Shown one piece after another: positions 1 to 7,221 of a stretch of 9,199 nt of DNA. Below the pieces are notes generated by a model. That model was not told the DNA's origin. It searched no databases and saw nothing but the letters and a program-made list of their open reading frames with translations. Position 1 is the stretch's first letter. Each line of letters opens with the position of its first letter. The position numbers and the translations under genes were made by a program. The stretch lies in assembly GCA_017996675.1 (NCBI GenBank), contig JAGOGN010000053.1, forward strand, positions 1 through 9,199. Reading direction: 5' to 3'. Origin of the DNA: Lachnospiraceae bacterium (lineage in GTDB: Bacteria > Bacillota_A > Clostridia > Lachnospirales > Lachnospiraceae).

Positions 1-34
1 AGTATCAACTAATTGAATTATAAAAGTAGTAGCG

Positions 35-70
35 AAAAAAGATTGTGGGTGTGATCACAATCTTTTTTTT
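35..70 (+). terminator. Intrinsic terminator of an upstream gene lying outside the window
   Basis: A 7-bp stem GATTGTG (41-47) pairs with CACAATC (56-62) around an 8-base loop. Six A residues on the left (35-40) extend the pairing into the eight-T run at 63-70. This is a classic rho-independent terminator for rightward transcription. The A tract on its left means it could also stop leftward transcription. It isolates the downstream promoter at 109-137 from whatever gene lies to the left. All three forward frames carry stops within the first 25 bases, so an upstream forward gene could end here, but nothing of it can be identified. Confidence 0.85.
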
Positions 71-108
71 CGTATTTATAAAAAAACCCGCAATATATGG
101 TTTATTTG

Positions 109-137
109 TTGATATTTTATCTATATCTATGTATAAT
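109..137 (+). promoter_or_regulatory. Sigma-A promoter of the coiled-coil/transporter/AAA/glgB cluster
   Basis: TTGATA (109-114, one mismatch to TTGACA) is separated by exactly 17 bases from a perfect TATAAT (132-137). The predicted transcription start is near 144, giving a leader of about 40 bases before the first gene. The next intrinsic terminator on this strand is after glgB, so this is the likely promoter for all four genes. It also shows that the ATG at 97, upstream of the -10 box, cannot be the start of the first gene on this transcript. Confidence 0.82.
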
Positions 138-183
138 AATTTTATTAGGTGGGAGTATACCCAAAAGCAGATTGGAGCAAGGA

Positions 184-867
184 ATGAAGAGCCAGAGCGA
201 AGTGGAAAGAATGTTAAGAGAAATCCATGTGATGGTTGCACAGGCAGCCACCATTCCTGGAAATGATAATCAGGTAATCTTGAGCAAAAATCAGTTGTTT
301 GAAATACTAGAACGAATCAATCTGTGTATGTACGACATGATGGATCAGTACGAGATTACAGAAAAAAGTAAAGGCACAGCAGTTAGACAGGTTAAAATGC
401 AGACAGATGAAATGTTAGAAGATGCCGGTAAAAAGGCAGAAGACATTTACAGCGCTTCCATTATGTATTCCGATGATGCAATTGGAAGGGTGATTAGAAT
501 ATTAGAAGATGCACAAACCTCAATGGATGAGACGATGAGAAAAGCACAACTTCTTGTTGAGGAAGAGAAAAGTATCGTTCGAATGAATCAACGTGAGTTG
601 CAGGAACAGCTTCTAGAAATGCAGGATTCGAATTTATACAAGAATTTGATTGAAGAGAGACGCAAAAAGACAGAGAAATTTAATCTGGAAAACAGAGCTG
701 TTACAAAAGAACTTTCTAGAACAGTGATTTCTCATTTGCAAAGTTCGAGTAAGAAAACAGCAGATGTAATGTCCGAAATGAAGGTTGAGAAAGCAGAAGT
801 GAAAGTGAACCTTAATTCAGAGTACTTTAAAAGGAAACTGGGAGGTACGAATGGAGAAGAAAAGTAA
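184..867 (+). CDS. Clostridial coiled-coil protein, function unknown (DivIVA-like or V-ATPase subunit H-like in character)
   Basis: This 227-residue cytosolic protein has no membrane segment or enzyme motif. An N-terminal helical stretch is followed by an IPGNDN turn (about 24-29) and an LSKNQLFEILERI helix (about 33-45). It resembles the N-terminus of clostridial proteins often labelled DivIVA-like or vacuolar ATPase subunit H-like. Residues from about 45 to 200 are a long, charged, probably coiled-coil region rich in E, K, Q and M. The start at 184 is chosen because GGAG (174-177) lies six bases upstream. The longer frame from 97 adds a hydrophobic stretch but begins upstream of the -10 box and has no ribosome site. 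The 3' end overlaps the next gene by 17 bp, suggesting translational coupling. A scaffold or partner role for the neighbouring membrane protein is possible but is inference only. That it is a real gene is well supported; its function is not. Confidence 0.85.
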   Translation: MKSQSEVERMLREIHVMVAQAATIPGNDNQVILSKNQLFEILERINLCMYDMMDQYEITEKSKGTAVRQVKMQTDEMLEDAGKKAEDIYSASIMYSDDAIGRVIRILEDAQTSMDETMRKAQLLVEEEKSIVRMNQRELQEQLLEMQDSNLYKNLIEERRKKTEKFNLENRAVTKELSRTVISHLQSSSKKTADVMSEMKVEKAEVKVNLNSEYFKRKLGGTNGEEK

Positions 868-2116
868 CGAAGAAAAAGCATTACATGGAAAATGGAACAT
901 CAAACCTTATCTTGCAATAGGACTAGTTGTTCTAGTTGTTTTGTTATGCGTAGTTACTTTTTATTTTGCAGTGCTTCGTTATCATGGATTATCAGATTTT
1001 AGTTCCATGACGATGTCTATCCTTCAGCCAATTATTTTTGGAATTGTCATTGCTTATCTGGTTAATCCCTTGCTTAAATGGGAAGAAAAAAATATGTTAC
1101 GTCTATTTAAAACAGATTCACAGACACCTAAAGTGAAAAAAATGATAAGAACGATCAGCATATTTGGTGCCTTGCTATTTGTGATTATTCTGATTGGAGT
1201 TCTTCTTAGATTAGTGATACCAGAAGTATATTCTAGTATTCAGGGTTTAATTGAAAATCTTCCAGATCAGTACAAAAATACAGTGAAATGGTTCGAAAAA
1301 ATCCTATCAGACAATGCTCCATGGTCGAAAGTCCTAAATCAAGGGTTTGAACAAGTATCCGATTTTACTCAGGACTGGCTGAATAATGATTTGCTTCCAC
1401 AGACGAAGGAAATTCTTGGTTCCTTAACGAGTGGTATTTTTGCGGTTTTGAGAGTAACCATGAATATCGTGATTGGATTTATTGTCGCAGCTTATGTTCT
1501 TGCTGAAAAGGAACATTTTATGGGACAAGGCAGAAAAATTGTTTTTGCACTTTTTTCTGAAAAAACAGGAAGTAATATAATTGAGAAATCTAGAAAATGT
1601 AATGAGATTTTTGGTGGATTTGTAATAGGAAAGATTATTGATTCTTTAATTATCGGCGTTTTGACCTTTGTTCTATTGTCAATTTTTAAAATGCCATATA
1701 CGATGTTAGTAAGTATCATTGTTTGTGTCACCAATGTCATTCCATTTTTTGGACCATTTATTGGTGCGATTCCAAGCTTTTTCTTGATTTTACTGATTGA
1801 CCCAACTAAGGCACTATGGTTCTTACTTATGATTTTTTTGATTCAGCAGTTGGATGGTAATGTAATTGGGCCTAAGATTTTGGGGAATTCCACGGGGTTA
1901 TCTGCTTTTTGGGTACTTTTTGCGATCTTGGTTGCGGGTGGATTATTTGGATTTGCTGGAATGTTATTCGGGGTGCCAGTTTTTGCAATTATATATTATT
2001 TATTGAGTGAATGGATTCGGGGAAAACTTAAGAAGAAAAATCTTCCGTTAGAAACGGAAAACTATATGAATGAAGAGGAACTAAAGGAAACAAAGGAAAT
2101 AGTGAAAAAAAAGTAA
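851..2116 (+). CDS. AI-2E/PerM (DUF20) family transporter
   Basis: This 421-residue polytopic membrane protein is close to the usual family length. Hydrophobic segments lie at about 20-42, 56-75, 103-125, 193-218, 253-280, 282-316, 321-340 and 350-390. A long amphipathic stretch separates the third and fourth, matching the eight-helix layout of the family. Family signatures are visible: VTNVIPFFGPFIGAIPS between helices 5 and 6, DGNVIGPKILG at 335-345, and the glycine-rich last helix ending in FGVPVFAI. The C-terminus is a charged cytosolic tail. GGAGGT at 841-846, inside the end of the preceding gene, sets the ATG start. The family name comes from the E. coli AI-2 exporter TqsA, but relatives have been linked to sodium/proton antiport and other solutes, so the substrate cannot be assigned. 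Nothing nearby suggests quorum sensing. Confidence 0.92.
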   Translation: MEKKSNEEKALHGKWNIKPYLAIGLVVLVVLLCVVTFYFAVLRYHGLSDFSSMTMSILQPIIFGIVIAYLVNPLLKWEEKNMLRLFKTDSQTPKVKKMIRTISIFGALLFVIILIGVLLRLVIPEVYSSIQGLIENLPDQYKNTVKWFEKILSDNAPWSKVLNQGFEQVSDFTQDWLNNDLLPQTKEILGSLTSGIFAVLRVTMNIVIGFIVAAYVLAEKEHFMGQGRKIVFALFSEKTGSNIIEKSRKCNEIFGGFVIGKIIDSLIIGVLTFVLLSIFKMPYTMLVSIIVCVTNVIPFFGPFIGAIPSFFLILLIDPTKALWFLLMIFLIQQLDGNVIGPKILGNSTGLSAFWVLFAILVAGGLFGFAGMLFGVPVFAIIYYLLSEWIRGKLKKKNLPLETENYMNEEELKETKEIVKKK

Positions 2117-2128
2117 AGGTGGAACAGT

Positions 2129-4405
2129 ATGGATAGAGTGGAATTTAAGCTGAAAATAGATCAGATCAGAACTTATGTTGAAGAAGGCGAGTTTCAAAAA
2201 GCCGCAGAACTGGTAGATTCCATCAACTGGAGAAAAGTAAAACAGGTTTCGAGTTTGTGTCTGGCAGGAGAAGCCTATGAGAAGGCACAACGTTATGAGG
2301 ATAGTAAGGAACTACTTCTTATGGCTTATGACAGAACACCAATTGGTAGGAATATTGTATACAAACTTGCAATAGTAGCTGTGAAAGCAGGAAATTTCCA
2401 GGAAGCAGAAGAATTTTATGATGAATTTTTGCACATTGCTTCCAATGATAATTTAAGATACTTATTAAAATATCAAATTGCGAGAGGAAAAGGGCAACCT
2501 ATTTCTGAGCTGATTCAGATTTTGGAAGACTATAAAGAATTAGAGAGTTCGGAACGCTGGAGTTACGAACTGGCTTCTTTATACCATAAAGCAGGAATGA
2601 TTGACGCTTGTGTGAATTTATGTGACGAATTGGTCTTGTGGTATGGGGAAGGTAAATATGTAGAAAAAGCACTGGAATTGAAATTACTCTATCATCCTTT
2701 GACAGATGAACAGGAGAGAAAATATAAACAAATCCGTCAAAATAGGGAAGGAATTGTAGAAATCGAGTCCGGTGAGGAATTAGCATCTGGAGAAATTGCC
2801 AATGAAACGCTTGTGATACCACAGGTGGAAGTGAAACCAGTAACTTTTGATACGGTAAATATTCAGCAGGAGTTACAGGAAAATATGAAGCAGATTATGG
2901 AAGCGACCGAACGAGGAGCGGTTGTGGATCATATGGAACAGATTAAGAAGCTAGTCAATCAGATTCCTTATTTAAGCGAGACAACTGAACTTACTTCTGA
3001 GGAAGAGGAGAAATACGGACATATAGAAACGGATGAAGAAATCGATGGTTCTCTCAGAATTGACTTTAAAAATCTGTTAGCAGAAGATTACGATGGACAG
3101 ATTAGTATGAATGTTCCACATAGTGCGTTAACAGAACCGCAAATTAATGGACAAATGAGTATCGAAGATGTTTTAGGAGAATGGGAAAAAACGAAGCGCG
3201 CGGCTCAAACAGCATTAGAAGTAGCAAACCAACGGAAATTGGAATCTGCAAAAGCACGTGCATTGCAGGAAGCAGAAGGAATTATGGATCGTTTACAAGA
3301 TGTAATTCCACAGTTAAATGCAATGATCGACGCGCAACTTTATCAAGAAGAGCAAGAAGAGCTATTTGTAACAGAAGAAGAATCAGAACAGGATATAAGT
3401 GAAGAGTATATGGAAGAAGTTCCACAAACACAGGAGATGTTGAAAGAAATCGTAAACGGTCTATTACAAGCGGATTTGCCAATTGATGAAGAACCAGTAG
3501 AGGAATTAGAGGAAGTAAAGGCAGAAGAGCATTCGGATGAATTATTAAACCAGGCTACAAAAAAAATGGAGTTTTCTCAGGAGTACGGTTATGAACAGGA
3601 AGCAAGAGAAGATGAGGAAGAGATTCCAACGAAAAATTATGCTCGTTTTCTGACACCAGAACAAAAAAGCATTTTTTCCTATTTTGTTGCTGTTCCAGGA
3701 ATGGAAAAGCAAATTTGTCAGGCAATGGAAGAAGTAAATAGAAAAGAAGATAAAACATCTGTATCTGGAAATATCCTTATCGTAGGAGAACGTGGATCTG
3801 GTAAAACGCAACTTGCAACGAATTTGGTAAAAGTTTTGCAAAAAGGATCCACACATATAAACGGAAAAGTTGGAAAGATATCGGCAGCAGTTTTAAATAA
3901 AAAAGATATTCTTGATTTGATTAGTCGAATGAATGGAGGGTATCTGATTATTGAGAAAGCTGGAGACCTGTCCATGGAAACAGCAACCAAACTTTCGCTG
4001 GCAATGGAACAGGAGACCAACCGAATGGTTGTTCTTTTGGAAGATACGAAAGCAGGAATTCGGGAGTTGAGTCAGATGAATCCAGAATTTTATAAGAAAT
4101 TTTCCACGAAGATTATCATCCCACTATTTACGAATGATGAATTGGTAAATTTTGCGAAATCCTATGCACTTGAAAAAGAGTACGAAATCGATGAAATGGC
4201 CATTTTGGCGTTATATAAAAGAATTAGCAATATTCAAAAAATAGAACGTGCAACCACATTAACAGAAGTAAAAGAGATTGTAGATGAAGCAATTGAACAT
4301 GCGAATAAAGGTGGGATCAAACGAAAATTTGTAAAAGGTTTTGGCCGCAAGAGAGCAGAAGAAGATAAAGAGTTGCTATTGGAAATTGATTTTGAAAGAG
4401 AATAA
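2129..4405 (+). CDS. TPR-like protein with degenerate C-terminal AAA+ ATPase module
   Basis: This protein has 758 residues in three parts. Residues 1 to about 205 are helix-turn-helix repeats of TPR type, for example GEFQKAAELVDSI and GNFQEAEEFYDEFL. Residues about 205-515 are a long, very acidic, probably disordered linker, broken by the motif GQMSIEDVLGEW (341-352) and a coiled-coil at about 350-400. Residues about 515-735 form an AAA+-like fold nearest to the CbbX/SpoVK type. Walker A is intact (GERGSGKT, 553-560). At the Walker B position the sequence is YLIIEKAGDL, with E609 and K610 in place of the usual D-E pair. Where the family has an R-S-R-F arginine finger it has YKKF (655-658). 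A basic patch precedes the acidic C-terminus. The start follows AAAGGTGG (2115-2122), 12 bp after the transporter gene. It may bind but not efficiently hydrolyse nucleotide, acting as a scaffold; this is inference, and no pathway can be named. Confidence 0.85.
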   Translation: MDRVEFKLKIDQIRTYVEEGEFQKAAELVDSINWRKVKQVSSLCLAGEAYEKAQRYEDSKELLLMAYDRTPIGRNIVYKLAIVAVKAGNFQEAEEFYDEFLHIASNDNLRYLLKYQIARGKGQPISELIQILEDYKELESSERWSYELASLYHKAGMIDACVNLCDELVLWYGEGKYVEKALELKLLYHPLTDEQERKYKQIRQNREGIVEIESGEELASGEIANETLVIPQVEVKPVTFDTVNIQQELQENMKQIMEATERGAVVDHMEQIKKLVNQIPYLSETTELTSEEEEKYGHIETDEEIDGSLRIDFKNLLAEDYDGQISMNVPHSALTEPQINGQMSIEDVLGEWEKTKRAAQTALEVANQRKLESAKARALQEAEGIMDRLQDVIPQLNAMIDAQLYQEEQEELFVTEEESEQDISEEYMEEVPQTQEMLKEIVNGLLQADLPIDEEPVEELEEVKAEEHSDELLNQATKKMEFSQEYGYEQEAREDEEEIPTKNYARFLTPEQKSIFSYFVAVPGMEKQICQAMEEVNRKEDKTSVSGNILIVGERGSGKTQLATNLVKVLQKGSTHINGKVGKISAAVLNKKDILDLISRMNGGYLIIEKAGDLSMETATKLSLAMEQETNRMVVLLEDTKAGIRELSQMNPEFYKKFSTKIIIPLFTNDELVNFAKSYALEKEYEIDEMAILALYKRISNIQKIERATTLTEVKEIVDEAIEHANKGGIKRKFVKGFGRKRAEEDKELLLEIDFERE

Positions 4406-4426
4406 AAATAAGTCAGGAGCACATCT

Positions 4427-6304
4427 ATGGAAATGCTAACAGATTTGGATAGCTATTTATTTCATGAGGGTACACACTATGAAATATATAAGAAGTTAGG
4501 AGCACATTTAGGACAAAAAAATGATGAGATAGGGTGTTACTTTGCACTCTGGGCGCCACATGCCAAGAGTGTTTCTGTAATTGGAAATTTTAATAAGTGG
4601 AATACAAAAAAGCATATCATGAAATGCAAGAAAAATATGGAATTTTTTGAACTTTTTATTCCAGGAGTAGAAAAAGGCGCAGTCTATCAGTACTCTGTTT
4701 TAGGAAAAGATGGAAATCGTTACGAAAAGTGCGATCCCTACGCAAATGAAATGGAGAAGAGGCCTGCACAAGGTTCCGTTGTATCAGATCTTTCTGACCT
4801 AAAATGGAAGGATCAGTATTGGATGAAACTTCGTGATAGCTGGAACTGTGATCAGGAGCCAGTTTCTATTTTGGAATTACATCCAGGATCGTTTTATCGT
4901 CATCCAGGACGAAGCGACGAAGGTTTTTATAGTTATATGGAATTAGCGAAGTCTCTGGTACAATATGTTAAAAAAATGGGATATACCCATGTAGAATTAA
5001 TGGGAATTTGTGAGTATCCCTTTGATGGATCCTGGGGATATCAGGTAACCGGTTATTATGCACCGACATCTAGATACGGATCAGCAGAGGAATTTGCTGC
5101 ATTTATAAATTACCTCCACCAAAATGAGATTGGTGTTATTTTAGACTGGGTTCCAGCGCATTTTCCAAAGGATAAACATGGTTTGTCTTGGTTTGATGGT
5201 GAGTACCTTTATGAGTATAGTGATCCGAGAAAAGGGGAGCACCCGGAATGGGGTACCAAAATATTCGATTATGGGAAAAAAGAGGTCGTGAATTTTCTGA
5301 TTGCAAGTGCGCTATTTTGGACAGAAATCTTTCATGTGGACGGCTTGCGCGTGGATGCGGTTGCATCCATGTTATATTTGGACTATGGAAAAAAGCCAGG
5401 TGAATGGGTTCCAAACCAATACGGAGATAACAAGAATCTAGAAGCAATGAATTTTATCAAGCATCTAAATTCTATTATGAAACAAAGAAATCCAGGCGTG
5501 ATGATGATTGCAGAAGAGTCTACTGCGTGGCCAATGGTCACAGGGAAAGTAGAAGAAAATGGGCTTGGCTTTACTTATAAATGGAACATGGGCTGGATGC
5601 ATGATTTCTTGGAATACATGGGCACGGATCCACTTTTTCGACAATATCATCACGGAAAATTGACTTTTTCGATGGTATATAATCATTCCGAACGATTTAT
5701 TCTTGTGTTATCTCACGATGAAGTCGTTCATTTAAAAAAATCCATGTGGGGAAAAATGCCAGGAGATGACCAAGCAAAGTTGCAGAATTTGCTACTGGCT
5801 TATAGTTACTATGTGGGTCACCCAGGGAAAAAATTATTGTTTATGGGCCAGGATTTCGGACAGGAAACAGAGTGGAACGAAGATTGGGAATTAGACTGGG
5901 GAGTACTTGCTAATCCATTGCATCAAAAATTGCAAACGAATTTTTCTACGCTTTTAAAGCTCTATCGAAAATATCCTGCACTACATACCCATGATCACGA
6001 TTGGGAAAGTTTTCAGTGGGTAAATGGAAATGATTCAACACGAAGCATCCTTTCTTTTTTACGGAAGAGTCCAACTAAGAGGAATAATTTTCTCTTCATT
6101 TTAAATTTTACACCTCAGACATGGGCAGATTATTGGGTTGGAGTTCCCAAAAAGAAAAATTATACGGTCATGTTTAATTCGTTAGAATCAAGTGAGTGGA
6201 AAGTTGGGACAATTCTTGCCAGTAAAGATGGCGAATGTGATGGATTTCCCTATCATTTGGAACTGAAATTAAGTGGATTTGAAGTTTGTATTTTGAAATA
6301 TTAA
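4427..6304 (+). CDS. glgB: 1,4-alpha-glucan branching enzyme GlgB (GH13)
   Basis: GlgB cuts alpha-1,4 glucan chains and rejoins the piece through an alpha-1,6 bond, making the branches of glycogen in the cytosol. The 625 residues comprise an N-terminal CBM48-type domain (about 35-110, with FALWAPHAKSVSVIGNFNKW), a GH13 barrel (about 145-510) and a C-terminal beta domain. All four GH13 blocks are visible: DWVPAHF (240-246), GLRVDAVASM with nucleophile D310, IAEES with the general acid (363/364), and LSHDEVVH with D431. GSWGYQVTGYYAPTSRYG (202-219) is also characteristic. It lacks the extra N-terminal domain of the 728-residue E. coli enzyme, as many Firmicutes enzymes do. AGGAG (4415-4419) precedes the ATG, 21 bp after the AAA-like gene. 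No glgC, glgA or glgP is in the window, so it sits apart from a classical glycogen operon here. The strand block usually read as VHLGSW is LHPGSF (151-156), a small deviation. Confidence 0.96.
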   Translation: MEMLTDLDSYLFHEGTHYEIYKKLGAHLGQKNDEIGCYFALWAPHAKSVSVIGNFNKWNTKKHIMKCKKNMEFFELFIPGVEKGAVYQYSVLGKDGNRYEKCDPYANEMEKRPAQGSVVSDLSDLKWKDQYWMKLRDSWNCDQEPVSILELHPGSFYRHPGRSDEGFYSYMELAKSLVQYVKKMGYTHVELMGICEYPFDGSWGYQVTGYYAPTSRYGSAEEFAAFINYLHQNEIGVILDWVPAHFPKDKHGLSWFDGEYLYEYSDPRKGEHPEWGTKIFDYGKKEVVNFLIASALFWTEIFHVDGLRVDAVASMLYLDYGKKPGEWVPNQYGDNKNLEAMNFIKHLNSIMKQRNPGVMMIAEESTAWPMVTGKVEENGLGFTYKWNMGWMHDFLEYMGTDPLFRQYHHGKLTFSMVYNHSERFILVLSHDEVVHLKKSMWGKMPGDDQAKLQNLLLAYSYYVGHPGKKLLFMGQDFGQETEWNEDWELDWGVLANPLHQKLQTNFSTLLKLYRKYPALHTHDHDWESFQWVNGNDSTRSILSFLRKSPTKRNNFLFILNFTPQTWADYWVGVPKKKNYTVMFNSLESSEWKVGTILASKDGECDGFPYHLELKLSGFEVCILKY

Positions 6305-6311
6305 ATAATAT

Positions 6312-6350
6312 AAAAAGTCCAGTAGCTTAGAAAATGCTACTGGACTTTGT
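6312..6350. terminator. Bidirectional terminator shared by glgB and the flagellin-like gene
   Basis: A perfect 13-bp stem AAAGTCCAGTAGC (6314-6326) pairs with GCTACTGGACTTT (6336-6348) around a 9-base loop. It starts 10 bases after the glgB stop and lies about 40 bases beyond the stop of the reverse-strand gene. Read leftward, the stem is followed by a T run (complement of 6312-6316) and further AT-rich sequence, so it suits the reverse gene best. Read rightward the tail is only TTTGTTG, so glgB termination may be less efficient. Confidence 0.85.
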
Positions 6351-6390
6351 TGATGGTATTGTAATGTTTCTAAAAAGAGTATCAATCAAA

Positions 6391-7149
6391 CTATGGACGC
6401 ATTAGATTCTCTATTTGTTTAATTTTATCTTCTTCCTGACGTTTCTGCATTAAAATTTTGTATTGTTCTAAAATACTAAGTTTCTCTTTCTCACTGACTG
6501 CTTTTCCAATATCAAGGTCTTCGATTCGACTCTGGCTGGTAGTTGTATCAAGAGCGCTTTGACTATTATAACTCATCACATTTGATAAGCCATTGGACTG
6601 AGCGCCTAGCGAACTTCTCTTCTCAGAAACAGATGAAATCGCCTGATCGATGAGGTTCATATCAAAAGACTTTGTTACATCATATCCTTCTAGGCCAAGT
6701 GAAGCTAATGTAGAATTAGCCATTTGAATCTTTCTGCCTCCACCGGATGGATTAGTAGCCAGGTTCATGTCGCTCATGCTGCCATCTAGCAAAGCCTTGT
6801 TGTTGTAAGTGGTATTCTTTGCTACATCCTGTATGCCACTCAAAAGCTGGCCTACTTCGTCTTGCATTGCTTGAAGATCTTCCGCATTATAAACTGCCGT
6901 ATTAGAGGCTTTTACACTAATTTCTTTTACTCTTTGTAGCATATCCTGAATTGATCCGAGTGCGGAATCAGCGGTTTGCATAAGGTCTTTACCTGCTGCA
7001 GCATTTTGGTTTCCCTGATTTAGACCGGAAGTCTGTTCATTCATTTTCTCCACAATTCCAAGACCCGATGGGTCGTCTGCGGCGGACACAATGTTCTTGC
7101 CAGAAGCAATATAAGGATTGAGTGAAGCTGATGAGGTACGAATTTCCAT
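6391..7149 (-). CDS. Small flagellin-like protein with altered D0 ends
   Basis: This 252-residue protein is homologous to bacterial flagellin. The N-terminal D1 signature is clear: SAADDPSGLGIVEKM (22-36), GLNQGNQNA, then LQRVKEISVKASN (71-83), MQDEV (95-99) and the NTTYNNKALLDG block (112-123). The C-terminal D1 part is also clear, with LIDQAISSVSEKRSSLGA and SQSRIEDLDIGKAVSE. There is no D2/D3 insert. The AADD block begins near residue 23 instead of about 42, so about 20 residues of the N-terminal D0/D1 helix are absent. The last ~40 residues keep flagellin length, but the usual Gln/Ala-rich assembly helix is replaced by a charged K/E/Q-rich one ending NLMRP. AAAGGAGGG five bases before the ATG confirms the start, so the short N-terminus is genuine. 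The gene stands alone on the reverse strand. It may be a non-filament, exported or cytosolic derivative; filament assembly seems doubtful. No other flagellar gene is visible here. Confidence 0.9.
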   Translation of the reverse strand: MEIRTSSASLNPYIASGKNIVSAADDPSGLGIVEKMNEQTSGLNQGNQNAAAGKDLMQTADSALGSIQDMLQRVKEISVKASNTAVYNAEDLQAMQDEVGQLLSGIQDVAKNTTYNNKALLDGSMSDMNLATNPSGGGRKIQMANSTLASLGLEGYDVTKSFDMNLIDQAISSVSEKRSSLGAQSNGLSNVMSYNSQSALDTTTSQSRIEDLDIGKAVSEKEKLSILEQYKILMQKRQEEDKIKQIENLMRP

Positions 7150-7154
7150 AGATA

Positions 7155-7163
7155 CCCTCCTTT
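7155..7163 (-). promoter_or_regulatory. Strong ribosome binding site fixing the flagellin-like start
   Basis: On the reverse strand this reads AAAGGAGGG, a near-perfect anti-16S match, five bases from the ATG whose first base is at 7149. It matters because it rules out an overlooked upstream start that would restore the missing N-terminal flagellin residues, and it implies high translation. Confidence 0.88.
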
Positions 7164-7180
7164 CCTAATAACAAAAGTAC

Positions 7181-7219
7181 AAATACACCTAGGAATTATG
7201 CTATTTCCTAGGTGTATTT
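7181..7219. repeat. Perfect 15-bp inverted repeat at the predicted 5' end of the flagellin-like mRNA
   Basis: AAATACACCTAGGAA (7181-7195) is the exact reverse complement of TTCCTAGGTGTATTT (7205-7219), with a 9-base spacer. Neither side is followed by a T run, so it does not look like a terminator. It begins just downstream of the reverse-strand -10 box (7222-7227) and covers the predicted transcription start (about 7215-7217). It could therefore fold as a 5'-terminal mRNA stem-loop (a stabiliser or translation control) or act as a DNA operator. Sequence alone does not decide between these. Confidence 0.8.
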
Positions 7220-7221
7220 AT

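Noticed and set aside
50..59. TGTGATCACA palindrome as a CRP-type operator
   Set aside because: CRP sites need a six-base spacer between half-sites and this has none. The bases are explained as loop and stem of the terminator at 35-70.
147..169. Weak hairpin TGGG/CCCA in the leader of the first cluster
   Set aside because: Only four base pairs with a six-base loop, which is expected by chance and has no supporting context.
97..183. Upstream in-frame start adding a hydrophobic N-terminus to the coiled-coil protein
   Set aside because: It lies upstream of the -10 box at 132-137, has no ribosome site, and the ATG at 184 has GGAG at a proper distance. The apparent membrane segment is translated promoter sequence.
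2499..4020. Several reverse-strand open frames of about 65-107 codons inside the TPR/AAA gene
   Set aside because: They lie opposite a strongly coding gene, have no recognisable domains, and share the low-complexity composition expected of antisense shadows of acidic coding sequence.
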